Positions 48,517 through 59,856 are shown, counted from the first letter of the stretch. The stretch: 64,000 bases of DNA from Methylibium sp965279545 (GCF_965279545.1 NZ_OZ257250.1:1-64000), one strand, 5' to 3'. Notes: generated by a model not told the origin, from the sequence alone. Made by a program: numbers and translations.

Positions 48517-48918
48517 ATGAAACTGCGGCAATTGCGTGCGCTCACCGTTCCGGGCCCCTGGCTCGGCGCGGTGCTGTGCGTCGCGCTGCTGTGGGCGCAG
48601 GCGCTGGGCCTGGCGCACCGCAGCCTGCACGGGCCGCAGCCGGGAGGCGCGGCGTTCGTTCACCGCGTGGCCGCGGCGCAGGGCGGGGCGCCCGGATCGC
48701 CGCAGCACGGGCTCGAAGCGCTGTTCGGCCACGACCGCGGCACGCCGTCCTGCCAGCTCTACGACCAACTGGCCCTGGGCGATTTCGCCGTCGGCGGCGG
48801 CATCGATGCCGCGCCCGTGCTGCCCCCGCGCAGCGTTGCCGTGCTCCCGCCGGCGGTGCCGCGTGGCACGGCCCGGCTCGCCTACCGCGCCCGCGCGCCG
48901 CCGCTGACGATCGCCTGA
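48517..48918 (+). CDS. Small exported protein upstream of a TonB receptor, unknown
   Basis: The 133-residue product begins with an export signal (residues about 15-32, LGAVLCVALLWAQALGLAH) and has one more Cys (PSCQLYDQL). It resembles DUF2946-like proteins that often precede metal-linked TonB receptors, but the match is only by general pattern. An ATG at 48475 would add 14 residues; neither start has a good ribosome site. It is 142 bp upstream of the receptor gene. Confidence 0.6.
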   Translation: MKLRQLRALTVPGPWLGAVLCVALLWAQALGLAHRSLHGPQPGGAAFVHRVAAAQGGAPGSPQHGLEALFGHDRGTPSCQLYDQLALGDFAVGGGIDAAPVLPPRSVAVLPPAVPRGTARLAYRARAPPLTIA

Positions 48919-49060
48919 TCGTGTTCGCAGGGGTGCCGTTGCGGCCTGGGCCGCGGCGCCCCCCTGCGCTGTCGGCGCTTCGGGCCGGGCCCCGTGCGGC
49001 TCGCTCCCGGACGTCGCCCCATCTCTTTCATGAATGGAACCCGCTTCGCGGGTCAGTCGC

Positions 49061-51118
49061 ATGCGCTCGTCACTCACTCCCCTTTCGCTGGCGCTCCACG
49101 CCGCCTTCCTGCCGCTGCTCGGTGCCCCGCTGCTCGCGTTCGCGCAGACCCCACCCCCGTCCCCGGCCACGCTGGCGCCCGTCATCGTCACCGGCAACCC
49201 GCTGGACAGCGACGGCATCGCCACGCCCAGCAGCGTGCTGGCGGGCCCGGCCCTCGTGCTCCAGCGCGGCAGCAGCCTGGGCGAGACGCTGTCCGGCCTG
49301 CCCGGCGTCTCGTCCAGCTACTTCGGCCCCAACGCCAACCGGCCTGTCATCCGCGGACAGGACGGCGACCGCATCCGCGTGCTCAACAACGCGGGGGCGA
49401 CGCTCGATGCCTCGGCGCTGAGCTTCGACCATGCGGTGCCGATCGATCCGCTGGTGGTCGAGCGGCTCGAAGTCCTGCGCGGCCCGGCCGCCCTGCTGTA
49501 CGGCGGCAGCGCCGTCGGCGGCGTGGTCAACGCGATCGACAACCGCATCCCGAAGGCCGCGCTCGACGGCGTCGGCGGCGCGATCGAATTGCGCGGCGGC
49601 GGCGCGGCGCAGGAGCGTTCGGCCGGTGCGCTGGTCGAGGCAGGCGGCAACGGCCTGGTGATCCATGCCGACGTGTTCGCCCGCAAGACCGACGACCTGC
49701 GCGTGCCCGACTTCGAGCGGCCGGTCGAGGGCGGCACGACCGAGCGCCGCGACCGCATCGTCAACTCGGCCAGCGACGCCAAGGGCGGCGCCCTCGGCGC
49801 GGCCCTGGTGTGGGACCACGGCTACCTGGGCGCCTCGCTCGACACCTACCGCAACGACTACGGCATCGTGGCCGAAGACGACGTGCTGATCCGCATGAAG
49901 CGCGACAAGCTGGCGCTGGCCGGCGAGTGGCGCGACCTCGGCGGCCCGATCCGCAGCGTGCGCGCGCGCTTGCAGGCCACCGACTACCAGCATCGGGAAG
50001 TCGAAGGTAGCGGCGAGGTCGGCACGACCTTCAAGAACAAGGGCAGCGACGGCCGCCTGGAGTTCGAGCACGCGCCGCTGGGCGACCTGAGGGGCGTGTT
50101 CGGCCTGCAGGCCGAACACGCGAAGTTCGAGGCGCTGGGCGAAGAGGCCTTCGTGCCGAGCACGACGAGCGAGCAGCTGGCCCTGTTCGCCCATGAAGAG
50201 CTGAAGCTGCAGGGTGCATCGCGGTTCACCTTCGGCGCACGGGTTGAGCGCCATCGCATCGACTCGGCGGGCGATGCCGGCGCCGCCGACCCGAAGTTCG
50301 GCGACGCGCAAAGCCGCCGCTTCACGGCCGGCAGCGCAGCGCTGGGCGGGGTGTGGGACCTTGCCGCGGCGCTGGGCAGCGGCTGGCAGCTCGACGGCAA
50401 CCTCGCCTACACCGAGCGGGCGCCGACGAACTACGAGCTGTTCGCCAACGGCGTGCACATCGCCACGGCCGCCTTCGAGCGCGGCGATGCGGCGCTGGGC
50501 AAGGAAAAGGGCAGCAACCTCGACGTGGCGCTGGAATGGAAGTCCGGGCACGACCGGCTGCGGGCGGGGGCCTTCGTCAGCAGCTTCTCGAACTACATCG
50601 CGCTGCTGCGCACGGCGGAGCCGGACTTCGTGAACGACGCGGGCGAGGCCTTTCCGGTCTATGCCTTCCAGGATGTCAAGGCGCGGCTCAGCGGCTTCGA
50701 GTTCGAGGGGGCCTGGCGCGTGCTGGAGGGGGCGCGGACGGTCGACCTGGACGCGCAGCTCGACACCGTGCGCGCGACCAACCGCACCACCGGCGAGCCG
50801 CTGCCGCGCATCGCCCCGCTGCGCATCAAGCTCGGTGCGGTCTACGCACAGGAGGGCTGGACGCTGCGCGGCGAGGTGGTGCGCGCGCAGAGGCAGGACC
50901 GCGTGCCCTCCGACGACGATGTCACGGCCGGCTACACGCTGGTCAACCTGGCGCTCAGCAAGCGGCTGGTCTTCGGCGGCAACGACGCGCTGTTCTTCGT
51001 GAAGCTCGACAACCTGACCGACCGGCTGGCCTACAACGCCGGCTCGGTCGCGACGGTGCGCGACCTGGCGCCCTTGCCGGGGCGCAGCCTCAGCGCCGGC
51101 GTGCGCGTCGCGTTCTGA
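49061..51118 (+). CDS. TonB-dependent outer-membrane receptor, ZnuD-like
   Basis: The 685-residue receptor has a signal peptide (MRSSLTPLSLALHAAFLP to AFAQ), a TonB-box region (LAPVIVTGNP), a plug domain (RPVIRGQDGDRIRVLNN, EVLRGPAALLYGGSAVGGV) and a 22-strand barrel ending in Phe (SLSAGVRVAF). Overall it resembles ZnuD-type zinc or heme receptors. No histidine-rich loop is apparent, so the ligand is uncertain. A perfect hairpin (ACCCGC-TTC-GCGGGT, 49039-49053) ends 7 bases before the ATG. An upstream ATG at 49034 is also possible. Confidence 0.88.
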   Translation: MRSSLTPLSLALHAAFLPLLGAPLLAFAQTPPPSPATLAPVIVTGNPLDSDGIATPSSVLAGPALVLQRGSSLGETLSGLPGVSSSYFGPNANRPVIRGQDGDRIRVLNNAGATLDASALSFDHAVPIDPLVVERLEVLRGPAALLYGGSAVGGVVNAIDNRIPKAALDGVGGAIELRGGGAAQERSAGALVEAGGNGLVIHADVFARKTDDLRVPDFERPVEGGTTERRDRIVNSASDAKGGALGAALVWDHGYLGASLDTYRNDYGIVAEDDVLIRMKRDKLALAGEWRDLGGPIRSVRARLQATDYQHREVEGSGEVGTTFKNKGSDGRLEFEHAPLGDLRGVFGLQAEHAKFEALGEEAFVPSTTSEQLALFAHEELKLQGASRFTFGARVERHRIDSAGDAGAADPKFGDAQSRRFTAGSAALGGVWDLAAALGSGWQLDGNLAYTERAPTNYELFANGVHIATAAFERGDAALGKEKGSNLDVALEWKSGHDRLRAGAFVSSFSNYIALLRTAEPDFVNDAGEAFPVYAFQDVKARLSGFEFEGAWRVLEGARTVDLDAQLDTVRATNRTTGEPLPRIAPLRIKLGAVYAQEGWTLRGEVVRAQRQDRVPSDDDVTAGYTLVNLALSKRLVFGGNDALFFVKLDNLTDRLAYNAGSVATVRDLAPLPGRSLSAGVRVAF

Positions 51119-51130
51119 CCGGGCCCGGCG

Positions 51131-51772
51131 CTACGGCGCCAGGCGCTCGCGCAGCCAGCCCCCGGCGGGCTGCTGCGCGTAGCGCAGCCGGTCGTGCAGG
51201 CGGCTCTTGCGGCCCTGCCAGAACTCCCAGCGGTCGGGCAGCAGCCGAAAGCCGCCCCAGTGCGGCGGGCGCGGCGGGTTCAACAGGAACTGGGCGCCGT
51301 AGCGGGCCGCATTGGCCACCAGCACCGCGCGCGACGCGATCACCTGGCTCTGCGGCGAGGCCCAGGCGCCGAGCCGCGAATCCAGCGGACGCGAACGGAA
51401 ATAGGCATCCGACTCCTCGGCGCTGACCTTTTCCACCCGGCCCTCGATGCGCACCACGCGCTCGAGTTCGACCCAGTGGAACTGCAGCGCCGCGAACGGG
51501 TGCGCGGCCAGCTCGCGGCCCTTGCGGCTTTCGTAGTTGGTGTACCAGACGATGCCGTGCGCATCGAAGCCCTTGATGAGCACCACGCGCGTCGACGGGC
51601 GGCCGTCTGCGCCGACGGTGGCGAGCGTCATCGCGTTCGGCTCCGGCAGCTCGGCCTTCAGCGCCTGGTCGAGCCACTGCTCGAACTGGCGCAGCGGGTC
51701 GGCGGCCGAGTGCTGCTCGTCGAGCTCGCCTTGCTCGTAGCTCTTGCGCAGGTCGGCAATGTCTTGTCGCAT
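51131..51772 (-). CDS. pdxH: Pyridoxamine 5'-phosphate oxidase
   Basis: The 213-residue FMN enzyme makes pyridoxal phosphate. Motifs are EPNAMTLATVGADGRPSTRV, YTNYESRKGRELAAHP and the C-terminal PPHWGGFRLLPDRWEFWQG. The ATG at 51772 gives the standard family length. It converges with the receptor gene (12 bp apart) and is divergent from iorA. Confidence 0.95.
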   Translation of the reverse strand: MRQDIADLRKSYEQGELDEQHSAADPLRQFEQWLDQALKAELPEPNAMTLATVGADGRPSTRVVLIKGFDAHGIVWYTNYESRKGRELAAHPFAALQFHWVELERVVRIEGRVEKVSAEESDAYFRSRPLDSRLGAWASPQSQVIASRAVLVANAARYGAQFLLNPPRPPHWGGFRLLPDRWEFWQGRKSRLHDRLRYAQQPAGGWLRERLAP

Positions 51773-51899
51773 GCACAAAAGTGTAGGCGGCCGGTGAATC
51801 CGGAACTTGGCCCTCCCTTGCGCTCGGGATTCCGCGGCCCTTCGCGGTGCGTGCCGTGTGGCGGAGCACAGTCCGCTCCTTGCAGAGCCGGGAGCAAGC

Positions 51900-52361
51900 A
51901 TGAGCACACGTTTCACACTGAACGGCAAGGCGACCAGCGTCGATGTCGACCCGACCACCCCCTTGCTATGGACGCTGCGCGACGACCTGGCGATGACCGG
52001 CACCAAGTTCGGCTGCGGCATCGCCGCCTGTGGCGCCTGCACCGTGCACGTGGACGGCCAGCCGACGCGCTCCTGCATCACGCCGGTCGCCATGGTCGCC
52101 GGCAAGAAGGTCACGACGATCGAGGCCGTCGGCAATGACAAGGTCGGCAAGGCCGTGCAGACGGCATGGATCCGGCACGACGTGGCCCAGTGCGGCTACT
52201 GCCAGAGCGGCCAGATCATGAGCGCGACCGGCCTGCTGAAGACCAACAAGGCGCCGAGCGACGCCGACATCGACGCCGCGATGGCCGGCAACATCTGCCG
52301 CTGCGGCACCTACCAACGCATTCGCGCCGCCATCCATGACGCCGCGAAGACCCTGGCCTGA
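51900..52361 (+). CDS. iorA: IorA-like [2Fe-2S] subunit of a molybdenum hydroxylase
   Basis: The 153-residue subunit has two [2Fe-2S] sites: a plant-type site (FGCGIAACGACTVHVDG with a later Cys in RSCITP) and the C-terminal CGYCQSGQIM and NICRCGTYQRIRAAI. This is the small subunit of isoquinoline 1-oxidoreductase-type enzymes. GGGAG precedes the ATG. The next gene starts 10 bp later. Confidence 0.93.
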   Translation: MSTRFTLNGKATSVDVDPTTPLLWTLRDDLAMTGTKFGCGIAACGACTVHVDGQPTRSCITPVAMVAGKKVTTIEAVGNDKVGKAVQTAWIRHDVAQCGYCQSGQIMSATGLLKTNKAPSDADIDAAMAGNICRCGTYQRIRAAIHDAAKTLA

Positions 52362-52371
52362 GGACCGCAGC

Positions 52372-54609
<2,238 letters not shown>

Positions 54610-54621
54610 TGGAGGCTGCCC

Positions 54622-54641
54622 GGGCCGGCCAGCGCCGGCCC
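54622..54641 (+). terminator. Hairpin after iorB
   Basis: A perfect 8-bp stem (GGGCCGGC and GCCGGCCC, 4-base loop) lies 12 bases after the iorB stop. It has no T tract, so it could act as a transcript-end stabiliser or a weak terminator. The rest of the 264-bp gap to the next gene shows nothing else convincing. Confidence 0.4.
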
Positions 54642-54873
54642 ATGCCCGGGGGTGCCCCTGGGCCCGGCCGGCGTCGAGACGGTCATGCCGGGCACTTCGC
54701 GCGGGGTGGAGCGCCCTCGGGTGCGTGGTGGAGCAATCGGGGTGCCCAGCCGCGGGCTAGGCCTTAGGTAGAGCTCCCACTTCCGGTTTGCCCCGGCTCG
54801 CGGTCTGATCGCCCTGTGATTTGCCGGTGGGTACACAACCGGTGACGGCAAGACGAATCCGGGAGAGCGTTCG

Positions 54874-55515
54874 GTGCGACAGGGTCCGATGGTGGTGGTG
54901 TTGGCGGCGGGCAGCGGGGTGCGGTTCGCCGGCGGCCGGGGCGAGCGCGGGCACAAGCTCGAGCAGGCGTTCGGCCGTTCGACCGTGCTTGACACCACGC
55001 TGTCGAATGCCATCCAGAGCAGGCTGCCGGTGCTCGTGGTGACCACCGAAACGCTGTACGCGCAGGTCACCGCCACCATCGCTGCGCGCGACGTGGTCGT
55101 TCTGCCGGCGGCCGGTGGCGAGGACAGCGGCGGTTTGCTCGGCATGGGCTACTCCATCGCAGCGGGCGTGACGGCCCGCTCGAATGCCAGCGGCTGGCTG
55201 GTCCTGCCTGGCGACATGCCGCTGGTGCAGCCGGCCACGCTGCGGGCCGTCGCTGCCGCGATGCCGCACCATCCCGTCGTGTACGCCCAGCACCGCGGCC
55301 GGCGCGGGCACCCGGTGGCATTCGGAGCGGAGCTGTATTCCGAACTGGCCCGGCTCAGCGGTGACGAAGGCGCCCGTCGGCTCGTGGCGCGCTACCCGGC
55401 GCATGGGGTCGAGGTGCCCGATGGTGGGGTCTTGCTGGACGTGGACACCGAGCAGGATCTGCAGCGGATGCGCGCCTTGTATCCGGCGCCGGCCGGTGCA
55501 GCGGCCGTGGGCTGA
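54874..55515 (+). CDS. MobA/MocA-like nucleotidyltransferase
   Basis: The 213-residue protein is a MobA-like NTP transferase with VVVLAAGSGVRFAGG at its N-terminus, GDMPLVQPATL and GHPVAFGAEL. MocA-type relatives attach CMP to molybdopterin for xanthine-oxidase-family enzymes, which fits its place behind iorAB. The GTG start at 54874 has GGGAGA upstream; an ATG 15 bases later is possible but is directly at the nucleotide loop. It is 264 bp after iorB, so cotranscription is uncertain. Confidence 0.85.
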   Translation: MRQGPMVVVLAAGSGVRFAGGRGERGHKLEQAFGRSTVLDTTLSNAIQSRLPVLVVTTETLYAQVTATIAARDVVVLPAAGGEDSGGLLGMGYSIAAGVTARSNASGWLVLPGDMPLVQPATLRAVAAAMPHHPVVYAQHRGRRGHPVAFGAELYSELARLSGDEGARRLVARYPAHGVEVPDGGVLLDVDTEQDLQRMRALYPAPAGAAAVG

Positions 55516-55563
55516 CCGGCACGCGACTCGCAGCGGCCGCATTCCGCTGCGGCGCGGCGCAGC

Positions 55564-56220
55564 CTAGGCCGTCAGCCCGGCGCGCTGCGCCAACGCCACC
55601 TGGCGCTCGATCGCCTGATCCCGGATGCCGCAGCGGCGCAGGCAGGTGGCAGTCTCGATCAGGTAGTCGAGCGTGCTGCCGAAGCGGCCTCTGGCGTGGC
55701 GCAGGATGCCGATCAGCGTGTCGTCGTCCAACTCGCCGGTGTAGTTGGGGCTCTGTTTGCTGAGCGTGAAGGCGAGTGCCGTCACCTGGCCTTGCGCGGT
55801 GTGGCATTGCAGCCACTTCGGGTCGTACACGCCGGTGAACATCTCGCGCTCCCACAGGCGGAGCAACTCGGTGTCGGCACGCGAAGGCTCCAGGCGGTAG
55901 ACCATGCCGGAGCAGGACCCGCCGGGCACCAGCGCGCAGACGAGACCCGGACGATCCGGCGTGCCGCGGTTGATGCGCGAGCGCATCCGGAACGCGCGGT
56001 GCTGACCGTGCACGCGCGCGAGCCGCTGTTCCGCCGCCTCGAACTCGGGGCGCCAGATCAGCGAGGCGTAGCCGAAGACCCAGACGTCGTGCTTGGGGTT
56101 GCGCGCCCCCAGCGTGCGCTCGAACAGCACTTGCGGGTCGCGCAGCGGCGCGACGGACACCGCACCGTTTTCCTCGGCGCAGGGGGCGGGCTCGGGGTCG
56201 TAATCCAAGGCTTGCTGCAC
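55564..56220 (-). CDS. ChaC-like gamma-glutamylcyclotransferase
   Basis: The 218-residue protein has the ChaC nucleotide-like loop VFGYASLIWRPEF, and later the GMVYRLEP and LSKQSPNYTGELDDD segments of the family, which breaks glutathione into 5-oxoproline and Cys-Gly. The catalytic Glu is probably in LWEREMFTGVY. It converges with the MobA-like gene. Confidence 0.9.
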   Translation of the reverse strand: MQQALDYDPEPAPCAEENGAVSVAPLRDPQVLFERTLGARNPKHDVWVFGYASLIWRPEFEAAEQRLARVHGQHRAFRMRSRINRGTPDRPGLVCALVPGGSCSGMVYRLEPSRADTELLRLWEREMFTGVYDPKWLQCHTAQGQVTALAFTLSKQSPNYTGELDDDTLIGILRHARGRFGSTLDYLIETATCLRRCGIRDQAIERQVALAQRAGLTA

Positions 56221-56306
56221 GGCAACAAGATTGCCGCCTGAGGCCTGCCCCTGTCAAGCTCTGCAGGGGCCGCGCATCGCGGGAAAAGCCACGCAGACCA
56301 CGCCCA

Positions 56307-56702
56307 TTAAGGGCGTTCGATCAGTTCGATCTTGTAACCGTCGGGATCGGCGATGAAGGCGATCACGGTGTCGCCGCCTTGCACGGGCCCCGGCTCGCGG
56401 GTGATCGCACCGCCCAGGGCCTGCGCCTTCTCGCGCACGGCGGCGCAGGTGGCCGCCACGTCGGGCACGCCGATCGCGATGTGGCCGTAGGCGCTGCCGA
56501 GTTCGTAGTGGTCGACGCCGTGGTTGTAGGTCAGCTCGATCTCGGCATGCTCGGGGTTCGTGCCGTAGCCGAGGAAGGCCAGGCTGTACTTCTGCGCCGG
56601 TCGCTCGGTGCTGCGCAGCAGGCGCATGCCCAGCACCTGGGTGTAGAAATCGACCGAGCGTTGCAGGTCGCCGACGCGCAGCATGGTGTGCAGGAGTCTC
56701 AT
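56307..56702 (-). CDS. gloA: Lactoylglutathione lyase (glyoxalase I)
   Basis: The 131-residue metalloenzyme converts the methylglyoxal-glutathione adduct to lactoylglutathione. Metal ligands are His5 in MRLLHTMLRVGDL, Glu in EIELTYNHG, His in YGHIAIGV and Glu in DGYKIELIE. The ATG at 56702 is the standard family start and overlaps the thioesterase stop by 4 bp. Confidence 0.95.
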   Translation of the reverse strand: MRLLHTMLRVGDLQRSVDFYTQVLGMRLLRSTERPAQKYSLAFLGYGTNPEHAEIELTYNHGVDHYELGSAYGHIAIGVPDVAATCAAVREKAQALGGAITREPGPVQGGDTVIAFIADPDGYKIELIERP

Positions 56703-57253
56703 CGCGGTTCTGGAAGGTCGAGGATGAAGCAGGTGGTCGAGGCGTGAGCGTACAGCGTGCCGTCGGGGCCGATCAGGCGGCCGTCGGCGGTGCCCATGCT
56801 GCGCCCGAGGTGAATCAAGCGGCCTTCGGCGCGCACCAGCGGCACCTTCTCGCTCAAGGCGCGCACCAGGTTGATCTTCAGCTCCACGGTCGTGTAGGTC
56901 TTGCCGGCGGGCAGGGCCGAGTGCACCGCACACGCCACGGCCGAATCGAGCAGCGTTGCGAACCAGCCGCCGTGCACCGAGCCGAGCGGGTTGTAGTGTC
57001 GAAACAGCGGCCGGCCCTGGAACACCGCATGGCCGTGCTCGATGTGCACCGGCAGGAAATCCAGCGTGTCGCTGATCGGCGGGAAGGGCAGTTCGCCGGC
57101 GAACATGGCTTCGAAGATCTGCAGCCCGCTCAGGTGCGCGACCTGCTCGAGCCGGCTGACCCCCGTGGGACAGGCTCGCGAACGCACGGCGGCTTCGTCG
57201 GCCTGCCAGCGCGCCAGGGTGGCAGCGGCTTCGGTGGGAGTCGGTTTGCTCAT
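56699..57253 (-). CDS. PaaI-like hotdog thioesterase
   Basis: The 184-residue protein has the hotdog motif NPLGSVHGGWFATLLDSAVACAV and TVELKINLVRAL, typical of PaaI/YigI-type acyl-CoA thioesterases. The ATG at 57253 with GAGGGGA upstream is preferred over a longer frame that would run through the divergent operator. It is translationally coupled to gloA and divergent from the MarR gene 50 bp away, so the MarR protein probably controls it. Confidence 0.88.
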   Translation of the reverse strand: MSKPTPTEAAATLARWQADEAAVRSRACPTGVSRLEQVAHLSGLQIFEAMFAGELPFPPISDTLDFLPVHIEHGHAVFQGRPLFRHYNPLGSVHGGWFATLLDSAVACAVHSALPAGKTYTTVELKINLVRALSEKVPLVRAEGRLIHLGRSMGTADGRLIGPDGTLYAHASTTCFILDLPEPR

Positions 57254-57270
57254 CGTTCCCCTCAAGAAAG

Positions 57271-57298
57271 TGTAGATACAACAATTGTAGCTACAATT
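57271..57298. promoter_or_regulatory. Palindromic operator between thioesterase and marR genes
   Basis: AATTGTAGCTACAATT (57283-57298) is a perfect 16-bp palindrome. Next to it, TGTAGATACA (57271-57280) is a near-palindrome with the same half-site. Both lie in the 50-bp divergent region and are the clear candidates for MarR binding, blocking both promoters. Confidence 0.75.
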
Positions 57299-57303
57299 AA
57301 AAC

Positions 57304-57774
57304 ATGACGACCGCCCCACGGACCATCGCCGCCACCTCGCCTCGGGGCTGCACCAACCTGAAGCTGCGGCAGCTCAGCCGCGCCGTGACGCGCCACTACG
57401 ACGCCTACGTGGCCCCGCTGGGCCTCAAGAACACACAGTACTCGCTGCTGTCGCACGTGGTGAAGCTGGGACCGATCCGCCCCGGCGACCTGGCCCGGCA
57501 GATGCGCCTCGAGGCGTCGACGCTGACGCGCAACCTGCAGCCGCTGGTGGCCCAGGGCTGGTTGACGCTCGGTCCGGGCGAGGACGCGCGCAGCCGCCTC
57601 GTCGAGGCCACCGAAGCGGGGCGCGCCAAGCGCACCGAAGCGCAGCGCGCGTGGAAGCAGGCGCAGCTCGCGCTCAACGAACGGCTGAGCGCGGCGCGCG
57701 TGGCGGCGCTGCACTCGCTGATCGACGATTGCCTGGACTTGCTCGACAGCACCGATGACGAATCCGATGAGTGA
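57304..57774 (+). CDS. MarR-family transcriptional regulator
   Basis: The 156-residue winged-helix regulator has the MarR core: a helical dimer part, recognition helix near RLEASTLTRNLQPLVAQGW, and wing GEDARSRLVEATEAG. A Cys at residue 16 near the N-terminus could be redox-active but this is speculative. It starts 5 bp after a perfect palindrome and overlaps the MFS gene, so it probably regulates itself, the MFS gene and the divergent thioesterase-gloA pair. Confidence 0.92.
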   Translation: MTTAPRTIAATSPRGCTNLKLRQLSRAVTRHYDAYVAPLGLKNTQYSLLSHVVKLGPIRPGDLARQMRLEASTLTRNLQPLVAQGWLTLGPGEDARSRLVEATEAGRAKRTEAQRAWKQAQLALNERLSAARVAALHSLIDDCLDLLDSTDDESDE

Positions 57775-59014
57775 CCCGAAGGCCAGCGCGGCACCGCGCG
57801 TCGCGCCGCTGCTCTGGCTGGTGCTGCTGGCCGCGGCCGGCACCTTCGCCCTGACGATGGGCGTGCGCCAGTCGATGGGCTTGTTTCTGAGCGTGCTGAA
57901 CACCAGCACCGGCCTGGGCCTGGGCAGCATCAGCCTGGCCTTCGCCTTCGGCCAGCTCTGGTGGGGGCTGACGCAGCCCTTCGCCGGCATGGTGGCCGAC
58001 CGCATCGGCGCCGGGCGCGTGGTCTTCGCCGGCGTGCTGCTGGTCGCGCTGGGCACGGCGATCACGCCTTACATGCACACGACCGCCGGGCTGATCTTCG
58101 CGATCGGCGTGCTGGCGGCGGGCGGTGCCGGCATGGCCGGGCCGTCGGTGCTGATGGCCGCGACCACGCGGTTGATCGAGCCGGCCAAGCGCGGCATCGC
58201 CACCGGCGTGGTCAATGCCGGCGGCTCCTTCGGGCAGTTCGTGTTCGCACCGATCGCGCAAGGCCTCACGGCCGCCGCCGGCTGGGCGGCGGCGATGCAG
58301 AGCATGGCCTTCCTGGTGCTGCTCGCCCTGCCGGCCGCCTGGGTGCTGCGCGGCAACTCGAAGCAGCTCGCTATGGCCGGCACCGCCCGGCCCGAGGGCA
58401 CGCGCGCGGCGGTGCGGCGCGCGCTGGCCGATCCGAGCTACCGCTTCCTCTGTGCCGGCTTCTTCGTCTGCGGCTTCCACGTCGCCTTCATCGCCACCCA
58501 CCTGCCGGGCGTGGTGGCGGCCTGCCAGCTGCCGCCGGCCATCGGCGCCTGGTCGCTCGCGATGGTGGGTCTGTTCAACATCGTCGGCAGCTTCGCGATG
58601 GGCTGGGCGCTCGGCCACCGGGGCGGGCGCTGGCGCATGAAGTCGCTGCTGTCGCTGGTCTATGCCGCACGCGGCCTCGTGGTGCTGGCCTTCCTGCTGG
58701 CACCCAAGACCGAGGCCGTGATGCTGGCTTTCTCGGCGGCGATCGGCCTGAGCTTCCTGTCCACGGTGCCGCCGACGGCCGGGCTGGTGGCCAAGTTCTT
58801 CGGTCCGGCCCACATGGCCACGCTGTTCGGCATCGTGATGCTGGCGCACCAGCTCGGCGGCTTTCTCGGCGCCTACTTCGGCGGCAAGGCCTTCGAATGG
58901 ACCGGCAACTACGACGCGATCTGGATCGTCGACATCCTGCTGGCTTTCGGTGCGGCGCTGGTGCACCTGCCGATCCGCGAGACGCGAGCGGCGAGCACTG
59001 TCCTGCCGGCGTGA
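57755..59014 (+). CDS. Major facilitator superfamily transporter
   Basis: The 419-residue protein has 12 predicted membrane helices and the MFS motif after helix 2 (GMVADRIGAGRVV), repeated weakly in the second half (GHRGGRWRMKSLL). It resembles monocarboxylate/oxalate-formate type carriers. The ATG at 57755 overlaps the marR end by 20 bp; a second ATG at 57767 also overlaps. Co-regulation with the thioesterase suggests efflux or uptake of an organic acid, which is inference. Confidence 0.9.
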   Translation: MTNPMSDPKASAAPRVAPLLWLVLLAAAGTFALTMGVRQSMGLFLSVLNTSTGLGLGSISLAFAFGQLWWGLTQPFAGMVADRIGAGRVVFAGVLLVALGTAITPYMHTTAGLIFAIGVLAAGGAGMAGPSVLMAATTRLIEPAKRGIATGVVNAGGSFGQFVFAPIAQGLTAAAGWAAAMQSMAFLVLLALPAAWVLRGNSKQLAMAGTARPEGTRAAVRRALADPSYRFLCAGFFVCGFHVAFIATHLPGVVAACQLPPAIGAWSLAMVGLFNIVGSFAMGWALGHRGGRWRMKSLLSLVYAARGLVVLAFLLAPKTEAVMLAFSAAIGLSFLSTVPPTAGLVAKFFGPAHMATLFGIVMLAHQLGGFLGAYFGGKAFEWTGNYDAIWIVDILLAFGAALVHLPIRETRAASTVLPA

Positions 59015-59051
59015 GGGGAGGTCGGGAAGGTTTGCGTGTCGGCCGGGCCGC

Positions 59052-59837
59052 TCAGGCAGGGACCGAGTAGTTCAGTGCCAGGCGCCCGCCGTCGGCGTAG
59101 ACGATCTGGCCGGTGAGGTAGCTCGCCGCGCCGCTGGCCAGGAAGGCCACCACGTCGGCGATCTCGGCCGGCTCGCCCAGCCGCCGCAGCGGCGTGCGGC
59201 CGAGGATGCGCTGCCGGGCGTCGTCGCTGGTCAGCACCGCCTGCGCGGCCAGCTCGGTTGCGATCGTGCCCGGGGCGACGGCATTGACGCGCACCCCCTT
59301 GTCGGCCAGCGCCAGTGCCATGGCGCGCGTGAGCTGGTTGATGCCGCCCTTGCTGGCGTTGTAGCTGGCGATCGTCGGGATGGCCATCAGGCCGTTGACC
59401 GAACTCATGTTGACGACCGCGCCGCTGCCCTGCGCCGCCATCACGCGGGCGCAGGCCTGTCCGACCAGGAAGGCACCCTTCAGGTTCACGCCGATCACCG
59501 CGTCCCAGTCGGCCTCGGTGACGTCGAGGAACTCCGCGGCCCTGAAGATGCCGGCGTTGTTGACCAGCACGTCGATGCGGCCGAAGGCGGCCAGCGTGGC
59601 GGCCAGCGCGCGGTGCACCTGCTCCGAGCGCGACACGTCGCAGTGCAGGTAGAGCGCACGCCAGCCTTCGGCCTCGAGGCGCTGCGCCAGCGCGGCGCCG
59701 CGGGCGTCGTCCACGTCCCACAGTGCGACCGGTGCGCCCTCGCGCGCAAAACGCTCGGCGCAGGCCGCGCCGATCCCTTGTGCGGCGCCGGTGACTACGG
59801 TCACCTTGCCGGCCAGCGCGAAGTTCACGGCATTCAT
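59052..59837 (-). CDS. Short-chain dehydrogenase/reductase
   Basis: The 261-residue SDR has the cofactor motif TGAAQGIGAACAERF, Asp in LWDVDD favouring NAD, NNAGIF, the catalytic Ser in VNMSSVNGL and the YNASKGG motif, and the C-terminal YLTGQIVYADGG. The ATG at 59837 is the best start. It is a stand-alone gene converging with the MFS gene; the substrate is unknown. Confidence 0.92.
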   Translation of the reverse strand: MNAVNFALAGKVTVVTGAAQGIGAACAERFAREGAPVALWDVDDARGAALAQRLEAEGWRALYLHCDVSRSEQVHRALAATLAAFGRIDVLVNNAGIFRAAEFLDVTEADWDAVIGVNLKGAFLVGQACARVMAAQGSGAVVNMSSVNGLMAIPTIASYNASKGGINQLTRAMALALADKGVRVNAVAPGTIATELAAQAVLTSDDARQRILGRTPLRRLGEPAEIADVVAFLASGAASYLTGQIVYADGGRLALNYSVPA

Positions 59838-59856
59838 CTCGGCTCCCGAAAGCCGC

